Source: Rickettsiales bacterium
GTDB taxonomy: Bacteria; Pseudomonadota; Alphaproteobacteria; Methylaequorales; Methylaequoraceae
Direction: 5' to 3'
Length of the DNA: 64,000 nucleotides
Assembly (NCBI GenBank): GCA_002691145.1
Contig: NZHE01000024.1
Coordinates: forward strand, 101,271-165,270
Shown: in pieces, positions 52,367 to 62,136 of the stretch
Layout of the letters: each line of letters begins with the position of its first letter
Numbering within the stretch: position 1 is the stretch's first letter
The notes under the pieces: generated by a model
The model's input: the letters and a program-made list of their open reading frames with translations, nothing else
Database searches by the model: none
What the model was told of the DNA's origin: nothing
Translations under genes and position numbers: made by a program

Positions 52367-55124
52367 TGTTTATTTCTTTTTTATCGAAAATTTTCCAGCA
52401 TCTTTCACACTTAACTCCATTGAATTTTTCAATCTTTAATAGAAAATCATCATATTCATCTAAACCAATCAAATTCTTGTGCTCTGATGAGATGATTTCT
52501 ATTTTGGAGACTATTAAGATTTCACAAAGGTCTACATTCTTGACAATATCTTTAATCAAATCGTTTTTGAAACATAATATTACTTTTGCTTCAAGACTAG
52601 TTTTTAAAAATTTTTCGTCTCTAAGTTTTTCTATTTTTGAACTTACAGCCTTTTTAATATCGAATATTTTTTCCCAATCTGATACAATTTTTTTATTTTC
52701 CCACTTAGATGGTGCATCTTTAAATTTTTTTAAATGACAACTCTCTTCAGCTTTCAAATCAATTTCATTTTTCCAACACTGCCATGATTCTTCAGCTGTA
52801 AAAACAAGAACAGGTGATAACCACTTTATCAAAAAAGTATAGACATCAAACATTACTGTCCTGACAGAGTTTCTTTTTGTTGAGTTTTTGCTATCGCAAT
52901 ATAGAGTGTCTTTTTTTACATCAAAAAAAAGGGAAGAAAGTTCATTATTACAAAAGTTAGAAATCATATGAAAAACTTTGTAAAAATCAAAATTTTTAAA
53001 ACTTTGAGACATTAATTTATCAATTCTGAAAATTTCATTTCTAATTAATTTCTCCAAAGGGGGAAGATCTTCATGAATGACAACTTCTGAAAAATCCCAT
53101 GAATGTAAATTTCCAAGAAGAAATCTGATACAATTTCTTATTTTTCTGTACGTTTCTGCTTGCCTCTCTAAACTTTCATAACTTATTTTAAGGTCTTCAT
53201 TATAATTACTAGTTGCTACCCACAACCTTAGAATATCAGCCCCATACTTTTTGATTACATCATTCGGAGAAATTATATTTCCCAATGATTTTGACATTTT
53301 TTTCCCTTTCTCGTCTAATACAAAACCATGCGTTAGTACTGACTTATATGGACTTTCTCCATAAACTGCACATGACTGTAATAATGATGATTGAAACCAT
53401 CCTCTATGCTGATCTGAGCCCTCAAGGTATAAATCTGCCTTGTCCTTTATGCCTCTATTTTTTAGAGCAAAAACATGGCTTGAACCAGAATCAAACCAGA
53501 CATCAAGAATATCATGCACTTTTTCATAATTTTTTGAGTTATAATTAGGACCGAGAAATTCTTTTGATGGAATAGAAAACCAGGCGTCTGTTCCTTTTTT
53601 TTCTATCTCTGCTATAATTCTTTTATTTACACTCTTATCGATCAATGGATTTCCAGTTTGCTTATTTAAAAAAATGGTTATCGGAACTCCCCAGCTTCTC
53701 TGTCTTGAAACGCACCAATCTGGTCTTTCAGAAACCATTGATAAAATCCTATTTTTACTTGCTTCTGGGAACCAAGATACATTTTCTATAGATGATAAAG
53801 CTACCTCCCTCAACTTTTTGATCTCCATAGAAATAAACCATTGAGAAGTTGCTCTAAAAATTAAGGGAGCCTTTGAACGCCAAGAATGAGGATAACTGTG
53901 TCTTAAACCATTTGCTAGTAATAAATTCCTGTTTTCTTTCAACTTTTCAATTATAATTTGGTCTGATTTAAAAATATGTTGTCCGGCAAAGAATGGGGTC
54001 TGTTTTGTATAGACACCATTGCTCTCAACTAATAGAGGTATATTTAAATTGAATTTTTTCCCTAGTTGAAAGTCCTCAATTCCATGACTTGGTGCTATGT
54101 GAACAAAACCAGTTCCAACATCGTTAAGTACATGGTCACCTGGAACTAGAGGAACCTCATTTGTATAACCTAAATCTTTCAAAGGATGACTGCATACATT
54201 GCCTTCAAGTTGACTATCTCTAATTACATGCAAAATCTCAAAATCATTTAAATTATTTTTTTTTAAGAAGGATTCAGCTAAATTCTTTTCAAAAATAATT
54301 TTCTCATTATTTTTAATATTAAAATTTTGCACATCCTTATTGAACTTAATAACTAAATAATCAAATTCTTTTGAAAAGGCTATCGCTCTGTTACAAGGCA
54401 AAGTCCAAGGGGTAGTTGTCCAGATAATTATGCTCGATTTTTCCAAGACAGAACTAGTAGCATTTTTAATTGGAAATTTTACAAATATAGAATTTGAAAG
54501 TTTTTCCTGATATTCAACTTCGGCTTCTGCTAAAGCCGTTTTTTCAACAACCGACCACATTACAGGCTTATAACCTAGATAAAGTCTTCCATCTTCAAGA
54601 AATTTTAATAACTCTGATACAATTGTTCCTTCTGACTTATGTGTCATAGTTGTATATTTCGATTCCCAATTACAATCAATCCCTAATCTTTTAAATTCAT
54701 CACATTGTATATCAATCCAAGATTCAGCAAATTTTCTACAATCATCTCTGAAATTTAGTTGATTAATTTCATTCTTATCTAATCCCTCTTTTCTATAATT
54801 TTCTTCAATCTTCCACTCAATTGGCAATCCATGACAATCCCAGCCTGGAATATAGTCAACGTCAAATCCCATTTGAAAATATGCTCTACAGATTATATCT
54901 TTTAGTATTTTATTTAAAGCATGCCCTAGATGAATATGACCATTTGCATAAGGAGGGCCGTCATGTAAAACAAATTTTTTATTTTTCCTAACACTTTTTT
55001 TTAACTTTTTAAAAATCTTGTTTTCATTCCAGAAATCCATCCACTTAGGCTCAGTCTTATTTAAGTTTGCCCTCATTGAAAAATTTGTTTTTGGTAAATA
55101 TATTGTTTTCGAAATTTCAGTCAT
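52308..55124 (-). CDS. ileS: Isoleucyl-tRNA synthetase
   Basis: HDGPPYANGHIHLGHALNKILKDI (HIGH), DEKGKKMSKSLGN (KMSKS), C-terminal zinc site CERCWKIF...CERC. Confidence 0.98.
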   Translation of the reverse strand: MTEISKTIYLPKTNFSMRANLNKTEPKWMDFWNENKIFKKLKKSVRKNKKFVLHDGPPYANGHIHLGHALNKILKDIICRAYFQMGFDVDYIPGWDCHGLPIEWKIEENYRKEGLDKNEINQLNFRDDCRKFAESWIDIQCDEFKRLGIDCNWESKYTTMTHKSEGTIVSELLKFLEDGRLYLGYKPVMWSVVEKTALAEAEVEYQEKLSNSIFVKFPIKNATSSVLEKSSIIIWTTTPWTLPCNRAIAFSKEFDYLVIKFNKDVQNFNIKNNEKIIFEKNLAESFLKKNNLNDFEILHVIRDSQLEGNVCSHPLKDLGYTNEVPLVPGDHVLNDVGTGFVHIAPSHGIEDFQLGKKFNLNIPLLVESNGVYTKQTPFFAGQHIFKSDQIIIEKLKENRNLLLANGLRHSYPHSWRSKAPLIFRATSQWFISMEIKKLREVALSSIENVSWFPEASKNRILSMVSERPDWCVSRQRSWGVPITIFLNKQTGNPLIDKSVNKRIIAEIEKKGTDAWFSIPSKEFLGPNYNSKNYEKVHDILDVWFDSGSSHVFALKNRGIKDKADLYLEGSDQHRGWFQSSLLQSCAVYGESPYKSVLTHGFVLDEKGKKMSKSLGNIISPNDVIKKYGADILRLWVATSNYNEDLKISYESLERQAETYRKIRNCIRFLLGNLHSWDFSEVVIHEDLPPLEKLIRNEIFRIDKLMSQSFKNFDFYKVFHMISNFCNNELSSLFFDVKKDTLYCDSKNSTKRNSVRTVMFDVYTFLIKWLSPVLVFTAEESWQCWKNEIDLKAEESCHLKKFKDAPSKWENKKIVSDWEKIFDIKKAVSSKIEKLRDEKFLKTSLEAKVILCFKNDLIKDIVKNVDLCEILIVSKIEIISSEHKNLIGLDEYDDFLLKIEKFNGVKCERCWKIFDKKEINNELLCERCEIAINSKSEKI

Positions 55125-56050
55125 CCTATGTCTTTACATATCCTTACATCTTCTTCTATTTGATTTTTTAATTCTTTGAAGTTGTTAAACTTTTTTTCTT
55201 TTCTGATAAATGAAATAAAAAAAACTTCAAGATATTCATGATAAATAACTTTATTAAAATTAAAAATATTAACCTCTAAAATTGGTTCAATTCCATTAAA
55301 AGTTGGCTTAATTCCGTAATTTGCAATCCCTTCAAATTTTGTAGCATCACCATTCATTTTATAAATCACCAAAACTTTATAAACACCAAAGCAAAGTTTA
55401 CAATATTTGTCTATTTTTAAATTTGCGGTTGGAAATCCAATTTTACTGGCAAGTTTTTTTCCTCGCATAACTCTTGATTTGATATGCCAATTTCTCCCCA
55501 AAATATCTTTTACTTTTTTTAAATTACCAACTTTTAAATTCTTTCTTATTTCAGATGAAGAAATTTTTATATTTTCTTGTAACTTTTTTTCTTTAACTAA
55601 AGTGAATTTAAATAATTTTTTTTTTGATTCATTAATCAGTAAATTTGTATCACCCTCTTGCTTATTACCAAATACAAAGTCAAACCCGGTGACCACATGA
55701 TGAACCCGAAGCTCTTTAACTAAAATATTTTTGATGAATTTATTTGCGCTTATATTTGAAAAATTGTGATTAAAATTAAAATTCAAATAGTAGTCAATTT
55801 CCAATTTTTTAATCATTTCAAATTTATCTCTAAAAGGAGTAATTCTGAAATTTACTTTTCTATTTTTAAAAAAACATTTTGGATGAGGTTCAAAAGTAAG
55901 CAATGAGATCTTTTTTTTACTCTCCTTTGCTATCCTCTTTGCTTCGTCGATTACACTCTTATGACCAATATGGATTCCATCAAAATTTCCAATAGCCACA
56001 ACCGAACCCTGTATCTTATTATCTTGAAACCTATTTCTAATTAAAATCAT
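55121..56050 (-). CDS. ribF: Bifunctional riboflavin kinase/FAD synthetase
   Basis: GSVVAIGNFDGIHIGHKSVIDEA, VTGFDFVFGNKQEGD, RGKKLASKIGFPTANLKID. Confidence 0.95.
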   Translation of the reverse strand: MILIRNRFQDNKIQGSVVAIGNFDGIHIGHKSVIDEAKRIAKESKKKISLLTFEPHPKCFFKNRKVNFRITPFRDKFEMIKKLEIDYYLNFNFNHNFSNISANKFIKNILVKELRVHHVVTGFDFVFGNKQEGDTNLLINESKKKLFKFTLVKEKKLQENIKISSSEIRKNLKVGNLKKVKDILGRNWHIKSRVMRGKKLASKIGFPTANLKIDKYCKLCFGVYKVLVIYKMNGDATKFEGIANYGIKPTFNGIEPILEVNIFNFNKVIYHEYLEVFFISFIRKEKKFNNFKELKNQIEEDVRICKDIG

Positions 56051-56053
56051 GTT

Positions 56054-56495
56054 TTAATTCTTTGATTGAACCATTATTTCTGCCTGACCTGTTAAAACTT
56101 TATCGGTGTCTCTTGTACAAAAAGTATCAAGAACAATTCTCTTTTTTTCTTTAATAATTTCTTTTACAAGGACGCGAGTTATTATTTTCTCCCCGATATA
56201 AACTGGTGCTAAAAATTTCAAACTTTGACTTAAGTATATACTGCCTGGACCCGGCAACTTCATCCCTATTACACTTGAGATTAAGCTTGCAGTTAAAAAG
56301 CCATGTGCTATTTTTTTTTTTGAAAATTGAGTTCTTAGCAAATTTAGAGTCAATATGTAAAGGGTTTAAATCCCCAGTAATTTCTGCAAAAACATCAATG
56401 TCCTTTTCATAAATTATTTTTGAAATTGAAGCTTCTTGTCCAACAAATAAATCCTCTAAATAGTACGTTTTATTTATTTTAGAATTCATAAACAC
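56054..56495 (-). pseudogene. MaoC-like (R)-specific enoyl-CoA hydratase, split by a homopolymer frameshift
   Basis: ORF 56151..56495 (YYLEDLFVGQEASISKIIYEKDIDVFAEITGDLNPLHIDSKFAKNSIFKKK) continues in ORF 56054..56353 (KKKIAHGFLTASLISSVIGMKLPGPGSIYLSQSLKFLAPVYIGE...). The switch is at T11 56311-56321; 10 would be in frame. Confidence 0.88.
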
Positions 56496-56577
56496 CCCAT
56501 TTAATAAATTTTAATTTTTATAAACTTATCAAGATTAATATATATTTAAATCAAATTTTCACTATAGTGTTAAATAA

Positions 56578-57807
56578 ATGTCATTTTTATCAAAATTATC
56601 CTGCTTATTTTTTGGAATTTCGTTTTCATTAAGGATGCATTCTGCCATTGCATTTGGTGTTTGTTTATCGATTGGTGTTGTTTTGATATTGATTGAAAAA
56701 AGACTATCGTTAAAACATTGGCTTTATAAATGCAAAAAAAACGAACTCACTTTTCCAATTATTTTATTTCTTATAACATTTTCAATAAGCTGTTTTTTTT
56801 CAATTAATCAAATTAGATCCATTAGTGTTTTAGGCTATTTGTGTTTGTTTATATTTTTTTCATATATAATTTTTCAAAATTTTAAATCACATCCAAAGGA
56901 GCTAAAACTTTTAAGTAATTTTCTATACATATCAATTATTTTTTCTGTTTTATTCGTTCTATTTTATAATTTTAATGAAGGTCAAATTTTTGAAACATTA
57001 CAACGTAAAGAAACGCCAATAGAAGTTATTAGGTTTAAAGGCTTTGTGAATGTGCTAACTATTTTAGTATTAATATTACCTTTGTTAAACAAAAAAATTG
57101 GTCATAAAAAAATATATGTTTCTACATTACCTATTATTTTAATTATCCCTGTAATAATAACTAGTAATTGTAATTCAGCAGTGTTAGGAATATTCGTAGG
57201 GATATTGTCTATATTTTTTTTTAAAATACTAATTTCATTGAAATTTGATAAAAACAAACTCTTAAGCCTTCTAATATTTAAAGCTATTTTTATTATTTCA
57301 GTAACATATTATTTTTCGTATAATCACAAAATAAATACAATCGAGAATTATGAATTTCTTGTTTCGACTAATCTTATAGATGCCCATAGACAAATTATTT
57401 GGGGCTTTTCACTTGAAAATTTCGAAGAAAATCCAATTTTTGGAGTCGGGCCAGATACATCAAATTTCATAAAAGGAAGTCAGAAAGTAATTGGCCATGA
57501 ATCAACTGGTACGATGCACTATATACCAAGCCATCCACATAATTTTTTTATTGAGCTTTTACTAGAAACTGGAGTTGTTGGAACATTAAGTTTTATTTTT
57601 CTTATATTTTCTATAAATTATTTTATTTTTAAAAGAATTATCACTAAAGATTTTTCATACGTAATTTTTTTTAACGGATATTTTTGGGGGGCATCATTGG
57701 TAAATTTTTCTTTTTGGAATGCTTGGTGGCAAGTTAGCTATTTTTTTATTCTTGCAATTATAAGCTCAATTTTGTATTCCAAAAAAATTAAAAAATTTAA
57801 ATTTTAA
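56578..57807 (+). CDS. O-antigen ligase/polymerase-like membrane protein
   Basis: Polytopic; periplasmic-loop pattern IWGFSLENFEENPIFGVGPDTSNF...HPHNFFIELLLETGVVGTLSF typical of the WaaL/Wzy (Wzy_C) family. Confidence 0.85.
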   Translation: MSFLSKLSCLFFGISFSLRMHSAIAFGVCLSIGVVLILIEKRLSLKHWLYKCKKNELTFPIILFLITFSISCFFSINQIRSISVLGYLCLFIFFSYIIFQNFKSHPKELKLLSNFLYISIIFSVLFVLFYNFNEGQIFETLQRKETPIEVIRFKGFVNVLTILVLILPLLNKKIGHKKIYVSTLPIILIIPVIITSNCNSAVLGIFVGILSIFFFKILISLKFDKNKLLSLLIFKAIFIISVTYYFSYNHKINTIENYEFLVSTNLIDAHRQIIWGFSLENFEENPIFGVGPDTSNFIKGSQKVIGHESTGTMHYIPSHPHNFFIELLLETGVVGTLSFIFLIFSINYFIFKRIITKDFSYVIFFNGYFWGASLVNFSFWNAWWQVSYFFILAIISSILYSKKIKKFKF

Positions 57808-57819
57808 TACTATGCAATA

Positions 57820-58980
57820 ATGATAAAAAAAATCTCTTTCAGTAAATTTATATTTTTAATATTTTTTCCCTATTTAGCTGCAAATAGTTTAGATAACTTC
57901 AGTAATATTAAAAATTATAAAGTTTCTGAAACGAAGTACAAATTAACTGAAGTAATGACTGGTCTTGATTATCCATGGGGTATGACATTCATTGATAAAA
58001 ATAATTTACTTGTTACTCAAAAAAATGGAGAATTGCTTAAAGTTAATGTTATTGATGGTAGGTCTAAAAAAATTTCTCACAATATAGAAAATATTTTTTT
58101 TAAAGGTGGTGCAGGGCAAGGCGGTTTATTAGATGTGCTTCATAATAATGGAATTATTTACTTCTCATATAGTCATTATGATGATGAAAATTCGTCTTTA
58201 AAAGGTTTACGAGAAGGGAGTACAGCAATAGGTAAAGGCAAGCTTATTAATGATAGAATTGAAAATTTTGAAAATTTACTTGTTAGTAAGCCAAAATTCA
58301 ATTCAAATCTACATTGGGGCTCCAGATTAGCAATTAAGGACAACCATATTTATGCTAGTTTGGGTGAGAGAGGAATGGGAATGATTGCACAAGATCCAAC
58401 GAAACATCCAGGAAGTATAATAAGAATAAATATCGATGGGAGCATACCAAAAAATAATCCCTCAAATCAAAATAAAAGTTATTGGCTACCAGAAATTTTT
58501 CAAATAGGATTAAGAAATCCTCAAGGAATGACAATTTCACCATTTGATGAAAATATATATTTTAGTCAGCATGGTCCAAAAGGTGGCGATAATATTGGAA
58601 TCGTTAAATTTGCAGGTAATTACGGCTGGAAAGATATTGCATGGGGTGGAAAAGAATACAGCGGAAAAAAAATTGGGAATGTCTCATTTAAAAAAAAATA
58701 TGATGAAAATCTAATTTCATGGGTTCCATCAATTGGGGTAAGTCAGATCGCTTTTTATAAGGGAAATGAATTTCCTGAATGGAATGGAGACCTAATTGGA
58801 GGATCACTAAAGTATAATATTTTTTTCAAAATTCGGTTTGAAGACAAGAAAATTATTAGCGAGGAAATTATCTTAAAAAATAAAATAGGGCGAATCAGAG
58901 ATTTTGAGTTAAATCAACAAGGAGAAATTTTTATTATTACAGACCATAAAAATTCGTCATTATGGAAACTCTCAAGGTAA
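57820..58980 (+). CDS. PQQ-dependent sugar dehydrogenase-like (aldose sugar dehydrogenase/YliI family)
   Basis: GLDYPWGMTFIDKNNLLVTQKNGEL, GRGQGGLLDV-like KGGAGQGGLLDVLHN, SRLAIKDNHIYASLGERG, EIFQIGLRNPQGMTISPF, HGPKGGDNIGIV. Confidence 0.9.
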   Translation: MIKKISFSKFIFLIFFPYLAANSLDNFSNIKNYKVSETKYKLTEVMTGLDYPWGMTFIDKNNLLVTQKNGELLKVNVIDGRSKKISHNIENIFFKGGAGQGGLLDVLHNNGIIYFSYSHYDDENSSLKGLREGSTAIGKGKLINDRIENFENLLVSKPKFNSNLHWGSRLAIKDNHIYASLGERGMGMIAQDPTKHPGSIIRINIDGSIPKNNPSNQNKSYWLPEIFQIGLRNPQGMTISPFDENIYFSQHGPKGGDNIGIVKFAGNYGWKDIAWGGKEYSGKKIGNVSFKKKYDENLISWVPSIGVSQIAFYKGNEFPEWNGDLIGGSLKYNIFFKIRFEDKKIISEEIILKNKIGRIRDFELNQQGEIFIITDHKNSSLWKLSR

Positions 58981-58990
58981 AAAAACTAGC

Positions 58991-59899
58991 TTAAAAATCA
59001 AGTAAAGTTTTTGAGAAATCCTGGGCTTTAAAATCAATCAAATCCTCTTTTTTTTCACCGACTCCAATACTTACAATGGGAATCTTTAATTGTTCACTGA
59101 TTGGTATTATCGCTCCTCCTTTAGAGGTTCCATCAAGTTTTGTAATAATTAAACTCGATATATTACAGATCTCTTTAAATTTTTCTGCTTGTTTAATTGA
59201 ATTTTGACCCGTGTTACCATCTAAAACTAGTATAATTTCGTTTGGAGCTGAATTTTCTATTTTTTTTATTACACGAATCATTTTTGAAAGTTCGTCCATT
59301 AAATTGGATTTATTATGGAGTCTTCCTGCAGTATCGATTAAAAGTACATCTAATGATTTCTCTTTTGCTTTGTGCATAGAAGAATAAACTAAAGACGCAG
59401 GATCAGAATTACTTTCAGCAGAAAAAAACATAGAGTTTGTTCTTTTGGACCAAATCTCAAGTTGTTCTACCGCAGCAGCCCTAAAAGTATCAGCAGCAAC
59501 TAAACCTACTTTCTTATTTTCTGAATGAAATTTATGAGCTAGCTTTCCAACTGTAGCCGTTTTACCGACACCATTTACACCTACTAAAAAAATAACATTT
59601 GGAGTTTTAAGGCATTCAATTTTTTTTTCTAAAGGAAGTAATATCTCTAAAATCAAAATACTTATTTGTTCTTTTATAATTCTAATATCATTGTCTAATA
59701 ATTTGATTTTCCTTAATCTTTCAATTACTTTATTAGCAAATACAACCCCTATATCAGATTCAATTAATAAGTCCTCGAGTTCTTCAAGAGTTTTCTGCTC
59801 AATTTTTTTTCCTTTGAAAATTAAGTTAATTCCGCTACCAACCTTATTTGTGGACTTTTTTAAACCCTTTTTAAATTTGTCAAACCATTTTATAACCAT
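58991..59899 (-). CDS. ftsY: Signal recognition particle receptor FtsY
   Basis: LVGVNGVGKTATVGKLAHKF, AADTFRAAAVEQLEIWSKR, LIDTAGRLHNKSNLMDEL, TKLDGTSKGGAI. Confidence 0.97.
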   Translation of the reverse strand: MVIKWFDKFKKGLKKSTNKVGSGINLIFKGKKIEQKTLEELEDLLIESDIGVVFANKVIERLRKIKLLDNDIRIIKEQISILILEILLPLEKKIECLKTPNVIFLVGVNGVGKTATVGKLAHKFHSENKKVGLVAADTFRAAAVEQLEIWSKRTNSMFFSAESNSDPASLVYSSMHKAKEKSLDVLLIDTAGRLHNKSNLMDELSKMIRVIKKIENSAPNEIILVLDGNTGQNSIKQAEKFKEICNISSLIITKLDGTSKGGAIIPISEQLKIPIVSIGVGEKKEDLIDFKAQDFSKTLLDF

Positions 59900-61158
59900 T
59901 AGTTTAATATTTCCCCCACAAAAAAATCTCCCAAAATATCTTTAAGTTTAACTTTAACTAATTGTCCATTAAGTTGTGAGTGGGAATCTTTTTCATTATG
60001 AATTCTTACTTTGAAATAATCATCAGTGTAACTTAGCTTAGTATTTTCAAATAATATTTTTTTTTCTGTTCCAATTAATTTTTTCATCTGCATTTCCTTA
60101 ACTTTACTATAAATTTTATTTAATCTTTTCATTCTTTCTATTTTAATTCTCTCAGGTATCTGAGGCATCCTTGATGCTGGTGTGCCTTTTTTTGGAGAAA
60201 ATCTAAATGCATGAATATTAGTAAAATTACATTTTTCTATACAATCTAATGTTTTTTGAAACTCTACTTCTGACTCTGTGGGAAATCCAACAATTATATC
60301 AGCCCCAAAATGTACTTCACTTCTTTGCCTCTTAATGTTTTTGCAAATGTCAATAATTTTCTCTCTTGTGTGTCTACGCTTCATTCTTTTGAGTATTAAA
60401 TTATCACCAGATTGCATTGAAAAATGTATGTGTGGTAAAATTTTCTTTTCACTTACGATTAGTTCTAGCAAATCTTCATCTAATTCTGCCGGATCAATTG
60501 AAGATAACCTAATTCTACACAATCGTTTTTCAATTCTAATTAATCTTTTGAGGATTTGTCCTAAACTTGGTCTGCCAGGAAGATCTTCACCGTAGGATGT
60601 CAGATCTACTCCGGTTATTGTTATTTCTTTATAGCCTAGATCAATTAATTTTCCGACTCTTTTTAATATTACACTTAAGGGCAAACTTAACGAATTACCC
60701 CTTCCAAATGGTATAATGCAAAAAGTACATCTGTGATTGCAACCTTGTTGAATTTGGAGAAGAGCTCTTGTTCTTGTTCCAGACCTTCCAAAAGAAACAG
60801 AAAAATTTTTTACTCTTTTTTTTTCTTTTTTTAATAAATTCTGAATATTATTTAGGTAAAAATCTTCTTCATTTTTATCCTTATTATAAATAATTTTGTC
60901 TACTTCTTTCATATCAGAAAATATTTTAGGTTCAATTTGTGATGCACACCCAGTTACCAAAATTCTATTATTAGGATCTCTCTTCTTGGCTTCTATTATT
61001 TTTTTTTTTGAATTAACTACCGCTTGATTTGTAACAGCACAAGTATTGATAACCGTAGTATTAATGATTTTTTTTTTTTTTAGTAAATTTTTAATGCCCT
61101 CAGATTCGCAAATATTTAATCTGCAGCCTAAAGTGATTACTTTTGAAGTTTTCTTCAT
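59899..61158 (-). CDS. mtaB: tRNA t(6)A37 methylthiotransferase MtaB
   Basis: GCRLNICESEGIK, radical SAM/MTTase cluster motif QGCNHRCTFCIIPFGRG, ADIIVGFPTE. Contains an in-frame 14-nt T/A run (61068-61081). Confidence 0.95.
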   Translation of the reverse strand: MKKTSKVITLGCRLNICESEGIKNLLKKKKIINTTVINTCAVTNQAVVNSKKKIIEAKKRDPNNRILVTGCASQIEPKIFSDMKEVDKIIYNKDKNEEDFYLNNIQNLLKKEKKRVKNFSVSFGRSGTRTRALLQIQQGCNHRCTFCIIPFGRGNSLSLPLSVILKRVGKLIDLGYKEITITGVDLTSYGEDLPGRPSLGQILKRLIRIEKRLCRIRLSSIDPAELDEDLLELIVSEKKILPHIHFSMQSGDNLILKRMKRRHTREKIIDICKNIKRQRSEVHFGADIIVGFPTESEVEFQKTLDCIEKCNFTNIHAFRFSPKKGTPASRMPQIPERIKIERMKRLNKIYSKVKEMQMKKLIGTEKKILFENTKLSYTDDYFKVRIHNEKDSHSQLNGQLVKVKLKDILGDFFVGEILN

Positions 61159-62002
61159 TTAAATAAACTCATCAAATATATGATTGTTTAAAATCCCTGT
61201 AAAAACTTTAGAAGCTGGACCCGTTTTAATAATGTGACCATCATTTAAGATTTCGACACTTAATTCTCCACCTGGCATAACAATTTTTATTTTTTTTTTT
61301 TGTTAAATTTAAACTCTTACAAACTGCGAGTGTGGCACAAGCACCTGTTCCACATGCATTTGTAAAACCAACACCTCTTTCATAAACAATTAACTCAACT
61401 AAATCTGGATTTTTTATATTTACTATATTTATATTTACACCATCCTCAAAAATTTTTAAATTTGAAATTTTTTTGCAATCCTCAATCAAATTTTCCTTAT
61501 TCAATTCTTTTTGAAAAAAAACTACATGTGGATTACCAACATTGACACAGCTCCCACCCTTCAGTGTTTTTGTATCTATTTCTAAGTTAGAAGTGTTAAA
61601 TGGATGACTTAAAGGTATATCTCTCCAATCAAATTTTGGAATACCCATATCTACGCTAACAAGCTCGTTTTCTGATATTTCAACATCAATTAATCCAGAT
61701 TTTGTTTCAATAATAAAATTATTATTTTTTTTAGTATCAAAGAGAAGTTTTCCAACACATCTTAATGCGTTTCCACAATTTTCAGCCTCTGAACCATCTG
61801 CATTAAAAATCTTAATTCTGCAATCTGCAAGGTTATCTGAGCTTTCTTCAATTAAAATCAATTGATCGCAACCAACACCAGTTCTTCTATCGTTAATAAT
61901 GATAATGTCTTTGATTCTGATTGATATTTTTGTCTCTCTAATGTCTATAATGACAAAATCATTACCCAATCCATGCATCTTAAAAAATTTAAGTTCATTC
62001 AT
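61159..62002 (-). pseudogene. dapF: Diaminopimelate epimerase, frameshifted near the C-terminus at a 12-nt poly(A) tract
   Basis: MNELKFFKMHGLGNDFVIID (start at 62002, internal to the track ORF), ENCGNALRCVGK, GVGFTNACGTGACATLAV. As sequenced it ends NLTKKKNKNCYARWRIKCRNLK*. Removing one base at 61290-61301 gives TKKKIKIVMPGGELSVEILNDGHIIKTGPASKVFTGILNNHIFDEFI* with its stop at 61159, abutting mtaB. Confidence 0.9.
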
Positions 62003-62071
62003 TTTCTTAAAAAAATATAAATTTACTTTAAGAAAATATATTTTTTTGATATAAAAACAATACTTTATTTC

Positions 62072-62106
62072 AGTCAGTCCACGAGTTTCGTGCACTGACT
62101 TTTTTT
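62072..62106 (+). terminator. Rho-independent terminator-like hairpin in the dapF/ffh divergent intergenic region
   Basis: AGTCAGTCCACGA-GTT-TCGTGCACTGACT (13-bp arms, one C-C mismatch) followed by TTTTTT on the + strand. Confidence 0.65.
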
Positions 62107-62136
62107 GTTTTGTTTAATAATTTAGTTTAATTAAAG

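Noticed and set aside
52366-52737. 123-aa plus-strand ORF antisense to ileS (also 53285..53548)
   Set aside because: Shadow ORF of the conserved ileS gene; no family features.
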